Source: Scalesia atractyloides (lineage: Eukaryota > Streptophyta > Magnoliopsida > Asterales > Asteraceae). From it: a DNA stretch of 64,000 bases. Position numbers and translations under genes: made by a program. Shown piece after piece: positions 57,489-64,000 of this stretch. Position 1 is the first letter of the stretch; every line of letters starts with the position of its first letter. The stretch covers positions 47,148,181 to 47,212,180 of the forward strand of contig CAMTDV010000007.1 in NCBI GenBank assembly GCA_947069175.1. Reading direction: 5' to 3'. The notes under the pieces were generated by a model. That model searched no databases and was not told where the DNA came from. It was given only the letters and a program-made list of their open reading frames with translations.

Positions 57489-57996
57489 TGTAAGATCGGA
57501 TTGGTTCACCGAAGAACACAAGCTCTGCGTTTAATCTAGTTTAACGTGCGGAATCCGTTTAAACCGAACCGTGTGCACAAGAATTGTAAATAGTCAATGT
57601 TTATTATGATTCAACGTAAACCGAACAGAGTTTCGATGCTAATTGACTCGAAAACCCCTAATCAAGTTCTAAACCGTATGAGATGTTGGTGATATCTGCT
57701 TATACGGAGAAAGCTCTTGTGCAAAGTTGTTATCCTCATGCTATATATATATATATATACACACACACATGTAGCTTCGTACGAATTGAATATATTCTGC
57801 TTGCATGATGTCATAAAATGTTATGATGACATCATGCTCGCCCGAACCCGCTTTCTTTATATCTGTCGTACCGAATCCTATCGTATCCTAACGCTACCTA
57901 GTGAAACCTCTATCCGGTTTTTTACAGACTCAAAACGCTAGACATTTCACGTACAATTAGATTTCTATCTATGGCCACACGAATAGTGCACTAACA
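57489..57996 (-). repeat. Element G left LTR (minus orientation)
   Basis: In minus orientation it begins TGTTAGTGCAC at 57996, right after the PPT-like AAGAGGAGA, and ends at 57489 (TTACA on minus). It pairs with 61722-62371. Confidence 0.8.
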
Positions 57997-59210
57997 TCTC
58001 CTCTTGGATATAACTAGAAATCTGTGAAGTTTAGTCTTGAACTGCCTTTGATAACATCTTCAAGTGAAACCGTAGTCTCTCCCTTGAGTGATGCTCCAAA
58101 TCTCTAAGATTTGAATTTTAAGAAAAATCACACGTATCCACACACAAACAGTTTCTCAACAGTCTTGTTGGTTCGGCTCACACTCAACATTATCAGGTTT
58201 CCATGGAAGATTGAAAGAAAATCTTTTTGGATTTTTGATATAAAATGAAAAAATGTAAACATACTGAAATGTAATATTTATAGTTTGTATTTTTGTGAGA
58301 AAACGTGCTAGAGGATCACAGTTTACTGAGACATATGGGCTGCACGGTTGATCTTTAAGAAACACTCAGTTTAAACAATTCACGTGGATTGTCGGTATTG
58401 ATTGCCCACGTAAACTTAATCTAAAAACTTTCATAATGCTTACCCACACGTTAATATACATTAATTTGCACTAAGTTCTTATGGACCCCACGATCTCAGC
58501 GTATCCCCTCATCACGTAATACACTGACTCAAGTAATGCCTTTAAACTTTCATCGACTGTGATATGTGTGAAAATACCGTAGAATGTTTAAACATTAACA
58601 ATCAGGTCGATCTTTCAATACGCAGAGAAAGTCCAATGTTTAAACCAAATAAGAAATAAAAAACAAGTTGAAATTGTTTAGATCTTAGCGACCAGTTTGA
58701 TATTTCCATATACGTAGAGGTGATCCAAGATTTAAACGAAACACCAAGTAAAATAAAGTCGAAACATTTAGGCACTAACATCCAGTTCGATACTTTCGTA
58801 TACATAGAGGATGTCCTATGCTTAAACAAAATAAAGAAATAAAACAAGTTTAAATCTTTTAAAAAAATGAAAACACAATCACAGTGACTTTTTCAGTAAG
58901 TTGTGAGAGTTCACAAACTAACCGGTTTTTAGGCTTTTTACCATTTAGCGATTACCGAGTTTCCCACTAGAACTAGGCTTTTCTATTTAAGTTGTATCGT
59001 TTTCGCAAAACTACTAGTCTAGTATAGCCTATGGACACATCTTTAGCATGCACTGATAGTCCGTTGATGTACTATCATTTCCTATTTTTGCACAAGTAAT
59101 CTCAATTTTCAATGTTTTTGACATTTTTAAATTTTCTATTGTTTTTGGATTAATTTTTATCTATCTAAAATGATTTTGAAATGATGTTTTTCAATTTTAC
59201 AGAAATTTTG

Positions 59211-60430
59211 AATTTTTCTCCCCCTCAAATTAAGAACATCTTTTCTAAATCGAAAATAAAAATCTCCCATTTTAACCGTTTAACGACTTTTTACGAATGT
59301 TAACGCGAGACTACCATTTTGTTTGTGTTGAATATCACTCCTGACTCAATGCATGAACAACTACTGCTTCTGAAATGATGCTTGCTTGAAGCTTGGTTAT
59401 CCTACACATTCAAACAAACTTCACTTAGTTATGAATTAGAATCCAATCCATTCTGGATTTCAGTTTACCAAATTCATTAACACCTGGAGTAAAAAACATT
59501 CACACTCTTTTTTATATTCAAACAGTTTGATAAAAACATTATCTGAAAAATTGACTTTCTTTATCTTTTAACTCTTTGATTAACCAATTTTTCCTCCACT
59601 GTTCTCTCTATTGTCCTCATATTTGTATCTAGTGAATTCGTTTTACTTGAGTGATCACTCTTTATAGAGTAAAACGATTCTCAAGAACTTGTATCTGAAA
59701 CGGTCGTATCTAAGGACAAAATCTTTTCCAAATACTCTCTTGCTTTCTTTCTCTTTTTCATCAATCTGTCTTTCTGCCCTTGCGATAGCTTGACCTTCTA
59801 TTTTTTGGGATTTCTTTCTGTTCTTTCAGTTTTCTTAAACTTCTTGTGAGATTTATGCAACGATTCCTTCTTTGGCCTCGTTGGACAATCTCTTGCAATA
59901 TAACCTTTGATTTGACAATTATAGCATCTTCCCGTATCAAATCTCTGCTTTAAACAATTTACAGTAATGTGTCCACTTATTCACAGTTGAAACACACCCT
60001 GTTATCGCACCATTCTTCTCTTTCAAACCATACACCCAAATAATAACATTGATTTGATGTGTAGTAGTCATCTTTTCTACTTCTTTTATAGATTTGATTT
60101 GACTTTGAAGCACTGTGGTCCGACCAACACCACTTATTTTCAAATTTTTGTGAGTTTAGATTTTAATTTTTGTGATTTTTATAATGATTGGATGATTGAT
60201 CTAATGATCTTTTATTGTTACTTTGAAAATTTTTAAAAATTTTTACATTTTGTTTTTGTTTTTAATCCCCATTTTCCTTTGAAGGCTTTTGTGTCGAATA
60301 CTTACCTTTTTCAGCTAATGGCGGAACAATTTATTGAAAATTTTCTTTTAGTTTTAAAAATATTTCTTTTTTATCATCATCAGTATCATCATCACAATCT
60401 TCAAATATCACATCGTCATAATTTGTAACA
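59211..60430 (-). pseudogene. Element G central gag remnant
   Basis: The minus strand gives an acidic segment (EDCDDDTDDDKKEIFLKLKE, near 60390), then, after stops, a zinc-knuckle-like CYNCQIKGYIARDC (about 59880-59930), where the His position reads Tyr, then a Lys-rich tail. A PPT-like AGGGGGAGAAAA at 59216-59227 marks the pol-LTR spacer. Pol is absent. This is a Copia Gag C-terminus. Confidence 0.65.
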
Positions 60431-61721
60431 ATGTAAAATTATTTTAAAAAAATTTTAGATTCATGTCAAAACATTTTAGATAGATAAAAAACAATATAAA
60501 ATCTCAAAATGTTAAAAACATTGAAAAATAAAAAATGACATTACTTGTGCGAAAGAAGAAATGATAGTAAATCAGTGGACTATCAGTGCATGCTAAAGAT
60601 ATGCATTGTTTAAAATGGTTAAACAATCTCACTAAAGATGTGTCGATAGGCTCAGCTAGACTAGTAGTTTTGCGAAAACGATACAACCCTAAAAAGAAAA
60701 GCCTATTTCTAGTGGGAAACGCCATTTAAAGCATAGTACTTAGGTTTATCCTCCGTGTCTGTGTACCTACTAAGTAATCGCTGAATGCTGAAAAGCATAA
60801 AAACCGGTCAGTTTGTGAACTTTCACAACTTACTGAAAAAGTCATTGTGATTGTGTATTTTATTTTACAAAGATTTAAACTTGTTTTATTTCTTTATTTT
60901 GTTTAAGCATTGGACATCCTCTGCGTAAACGAAAGTATCGAACTGGATGTTAGTACGTGAACGTTTCTGCTTTATTTTACCTTGGTATTTCGTTTAAATC
61001 TTGGATCACCTCTGCATATATATGGAAATATTGATGGTGGTTAAGATCTAAACAATTTTATTTTGTTTAAACATTAGACTTTCTCTGTGTATCGAAAGAT
61101 CGACATGATTGTTAATTTTTAAACATTCTACGTTATTTTCACACATATCATAGTTGATGAAAGTTTAAAGGCATTACTTGAGTCAGTGTATTACATGATG
61201 AGGGGATATGCTGAGATCGTGGGGTCCATAAGAACTTAGTGCAAATTAATGTATCTTAACATATCGGTAAGCATTATGAAAGTTTTTAGATTAAGTTTAA
61301 GTGGACAACAATATTAACAATTCATGTGAATTATTTAAACTGGGTGTTTCGTCTAGATCAATGGTGCAGCTGATATGTCTCAATAAAACTGATATGATCC
61401 TCTAGCACGTTTTCTCACAAAAATACAAAATGTGAATATTTCTTTTTAGAATGTTTACATTTTTGCATTCAATATTAAAAATCCAAAAAGATTTTCTTTC
61501 GAAATCTTCCATGGAAATGTAATAATGTTAAATGTGAGCCGGACCAACGAGACTGTTAAGAAACTGTTTGTCTGTGGATACGTGTGATTGTTTCTTAAGC
61601 GTCAAATCTTAGAGATTTGGAGCAGCATTCAAGGGAGAGACTACGGTTTCACTTGAAGATGTTATCCAAGGCAGTTTAAGACTAAACTTCACAGATTTCT
61701 AGTTATATCCAAGGGGGAGAT

Positions 61722-62371
61722 TGTTAGTGCACCATTCATATGGCCATAGATAGAAATCTATTTGTACATATTGTCAATTGTTTTGAGTCTGTAATATACC
61801 TGACTGAGGTTTCTCTAGATTTCGTTAAGATTGTTTAGATCAAGTTAGGATTCGGTACGGCACGATATGAAGAGAGCGGACGTGATCGGGAGTGATGTCA
61901 TCACATTTATGTGATGACTAAATGTGATGATCTCACAAATCTTCATAAGCATGATAGACTTCTAATTATACATGCTGCATGAGAACAAAGTGCATGAAAG
62001 AAAAGTCAACATGGAACAATATATATGTATGTACATATGGATGGTCAGTTCGGACGATGTGAAAATAATTGTACAAGATCGCACGAAGTGAGAGATGGAC
62101 ATCACTTCGTATGAACATGCATGCTCTTCAATATATAACATCAAAACACTCCGTACAAGAAGATATCATGAATACTCTTCAAGTTCAAGTCTAGATTAGG
62201 TGTTTTCGTATCGATTAGTGTCGAAACTCTATCCGGTTTTACGATTGATACGTAATAAACGTTTGTTATCTACATTTGCGTAACGATTACGGTTCGGTTT
62301 AACGGATTCCACATATTAAACCGAGCTAATCGCAGATCTTGTGTTCTTCGGTGAACCGATCCGTACCTACA
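61722..62371 (+). repeat. Element G right LTR (plus orientation)
   Basis: It starts TGTTAGTGC directly after AAGGGGGAGAT (61711-61721) and ends GTACCTACA. It is about 140 bases longer than the left LTR because of extra sequence between about 61880 and 62120. Confidence 0.82.
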
Positions 62372-62376
62372 ATTAT

Positions 62377-63072
62377 AATAAAGACGTTATATAATAATAC
62401 AAAGAATATTATAATATTATATCTCCTCCGGACAAAATCTTATAAACAAAAAAGTATTGAATTTATCATACGAAAAATTTAAATAATCTATTTTTATAGC
62501 ATATGATAAAAGAAATCAATGTGTAATACGGGTCATCTATTGGAGACATCTAGTTTTTTTATTTTTCAGTCTCTCTTTCATACTTATTGTATTAAATAAA
62601 TATTAAATCTTATCCAAATTTGAATTTCGAATATAATCCTTCTGTTTTTTAATAAGATATTATCCTTGAATTTTAATTGTTAATTTAAGATATATGTTAA
62701 ATAAAACAAATAATTTATCACGTAACTAAACTTTATATTAATGTATTTTTTATTTTTTATTTCCGTTATTAAAAAATTATATTATATCGATTTGTTACAT
62801 AATTTATATATCAAATTATAGGAATTAGTACCAACATTTTATCACTCAGATGGTTGTTGATTTGTTTCTTGACTAACGTATCTTTGTTTTTTTCAAGAAC
62901 CATCTCCGCAATCACTCTATCTATCGCGTATCGAGTATATCCGTTAGTATTTTTAAAGATATCACTTTTTTAATTATTTGGTATATAAAATTAGAGTTAT
63001 TCAACCCGTGTAATAAACGTGGTTTTTAAATATATACTTTTTAGTATTTACTATACAATATTACATTTATTC
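62377..63072. other. AT-rich intergenic DNA
   Basis: About 700 bases, very AT-rich, with no coding homology, RNA gene or transposon end that I can support. Confidence 0.6.
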
Positions 63073-63519
63073 TGTGAACGAGGATCGAGCTCCCGAAATG
63101 AGCAATCGACCTGATCTCACTCAACTAGCAGAGGCGGAATTCATTGCTAGAGAGGTAGACATGACAAACAAGATAGTACTTACTGTTTAACTGCTTCTGA
63201 TGTATTAATGACGTTCAACAAACTGACAGAGCTTCACCGTATGAAATGACAAATCCGTACTAAGCTCTAACACAACACTTCCCTATTTATAGGTCGACAT
63301 GACTCGTATCGAAGTGCGTGCAAAAACAAACATTTATGATTTGTACGAAATGGTATTTCGTACGAGTGACTCACTCGTACGAAACATGCTTCTGTTTCGT
63401 GCGAATCACAGTAAACAAACATATAGAATTTACATTTTCTCAAATAAACATTTACTTGTAAACTTTATAAACATTACAGATATATCCTAGACGTAGGCAA
63501 TAGACATTATTCACCAACA
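63073..63519 (-). repeat. Element H 3' LTR (left limit approximate)
   Basis: The right end is set by the PPT. The left end near 63073 (TGTGAACG) is a guess, as the second LTR is not in the window. It holds TTCGTACGAG and CTCGTACGAA at 63357-63383, like the element E LTR, and a TATA-like CCTATTTATAGG at 63282-63293. Confidence 0.6.
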
Positions 63520-63935
63520 AACTCCCCCTTGGATGTTGTCGTAAACTCCGTTCCATTATCACTGCGAATTCTCTTAATGGGCAAATGATATAAATTCTCG
63601 AGTTTTCTGAAGAGGATCATAAGAGTTTCAAAAGTTTCATCCTTACTCTCCAGAAAGAATACCCATGAAAATCGAGAATAATCATCTGTAACGATAAGAC
63701 AGTATAGATCTCCAGAAATGCTTTTGACATTGACTGGTCTAAAGAGATCCATGTGCTGTCTTTCTAGTGGTAGCTTTATCGAATTCAACAGCTTTCTCGG
63801 GTGTGATTTCTTATGCTGCTTCCCCTTTTTGCAGCTAAGACAATCATCTGATGGATGAAAACTTTTCAAATTGACACCCTCCACTAAGTCGTTATGCACA
63901 AGAAAATTCATCTTTCGAAGATGAATGTGCCCCAT
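63507..63935 (-). pseudogene. Element H Copia integrase fragment
   Basis: The minus strand reads MGHIHLRKMNFLVHNDLVEG, CLSCKKGKQHKKSHPRK, QHMDLFRPVNVKSISGDLYC, VTDDYSRFSWVFFLESKDET and IRSDNGTEFTTTS. These are the zinc-binding end and the first two catalytic Asp motifs. The third (Glu) motif is gone: the frame runs into the PPT and LTR (GEFVGE). It matches the integrase of E closely, so the same family group is likely. Confidence 0.88.
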
Positions 63936-64000
63936 TTTCTATGCCATAAAATTGACCCTTTCTCGGTAGCTTTCGAAACAAAACATTGAACTTTCTTTGA

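Larger units (their letters stand above)
57489..62371. mobile_element. Element G: palindromic Copia derivative with two outward 3' ends
   Basis: The two ends are inverted copies of one another. The left arm is about 57489-59210 and the right arm about 60430-62371, roughly 80 percent alike by eye. Each arm, read outwards, is 3' internal sequence, a PPT (GGGGGAGAT or its reverse) and a full LTR ending in TACA. The centre is a minus-strand gag remnant. Outer ends read TGTA...TACA and are flanked by ATTAT on both sides (57484-57488 and 62372-62376). No PBS or 5' half is present. The structure suggests one integration of an inverted-dimer cDNA. Independent insertion plus rearrangement would not readily give the matching TSD, although a 5-base match in AT-rich DNA is weak evidence. 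Confidence 0.78.
63073..64000 (-). mobile_element. Element H: 3' part of a minus-strand Copia element, cut by the window edge
   Basis: An LTR-like segment ends at 63519 (minus: TGTTGGTGAATAATG), next to the PPT AAGGGGGAGTT at about 63520-63531. Integrase text follows immediately on the minus strand. RT, RNase H and the 3' spacer are therefore deleted in this copy. The rest lies beyond 64000. Confidence 0.8.

Noticed and set aside
57489..62371. Element G as a DNA transposon with long terminal inverted repeats
   Set aside because: The arms contain PPT-LTR junctions (GGGGGAGAT then TGTTAGTGC) and a Copia gag zinc knuckle in the centre, and the TSD is 5 bases, all pointing to an LTR retroelement origin.

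Overview
The window is repeat-dominated nuclear DNA from a eudicot plant. The evidence is a broken plant HAESA/HSL1-like receptor kinase fragment at the left edge and then almost nothing but nested LTR retrotransposons, read from recognisable gag, protease, integrase, reverse transcriptase (RT) and RNase H motifs and from paired LTRs, primer sites and target-site duplications (TSDs). The extra 3' ORF carried by two of the Copia elements resembles, from memory, a protein family very abundant in Asteraceae repeats, so a daisy-family genome is my best guess (inference). I see no intact host gene.

Layout. 1-735: kinase pseudogene. 1474-26949: element O, a degenerate Ty3/Gypsy element of the Tat/Retand type (gag, protease, RT, RNase H, second archaeal-type RNase H, integrase, then an antisense ORF), interrupted by element F. 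3316-17368: F, a Sirevirus-like Ty1/Copia element (gag, RT, RNase H, long extra 3' ORF), itself interrupted by A. 6126-about 10700: A, a truncated reverse-oriented copy of a gag-only retroelement family. 28321-56253: E, a second Sirevirus-like Copia element on the minus strand, split by three insertions of the same family as A: B (30144-38812, complete, nearly identical 2.5-kb LTRs, intact gag, no pol), C (43330-45955, solo LTR) and D (48305-50637, solo LTR). 57489-62371: G, a palindromic Copia derivative with two outward-facing 3' ends. 63073-64000: H, the 3' end of another minus-strand Copia element with an internal deletion.

Two things stand out. First, the LTR of the A/B/C/D family carries an array of three or four tRNA-like modules (long D-arm-like hairpin plus TTCGA B-box/T-arm) downstream of its TATA box, and one further tRNA-Leu/Ser-like module on the opposite strand upstream of the TATA box; the module number differs between copies. 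Second, G looks like a single integration of an inverted-dimer element, with 5-bp TSDs and U5-type ends on both sides. In addition, the two Copia elements E and F each carry clusters of a short palindrome (TCGTACGA in E, TCCGGA in F) at the same two places: the leader before gag and the spacer before the extra 3' ORF.

Relative order of insertion from nesting and decay: O before F before A; E before B, C and D, with B by far the youngest. Coding regions other than the B gag are broken by stops and frameshifts, many of them C-to-T type changes as expected in methylated, silenced repeats.
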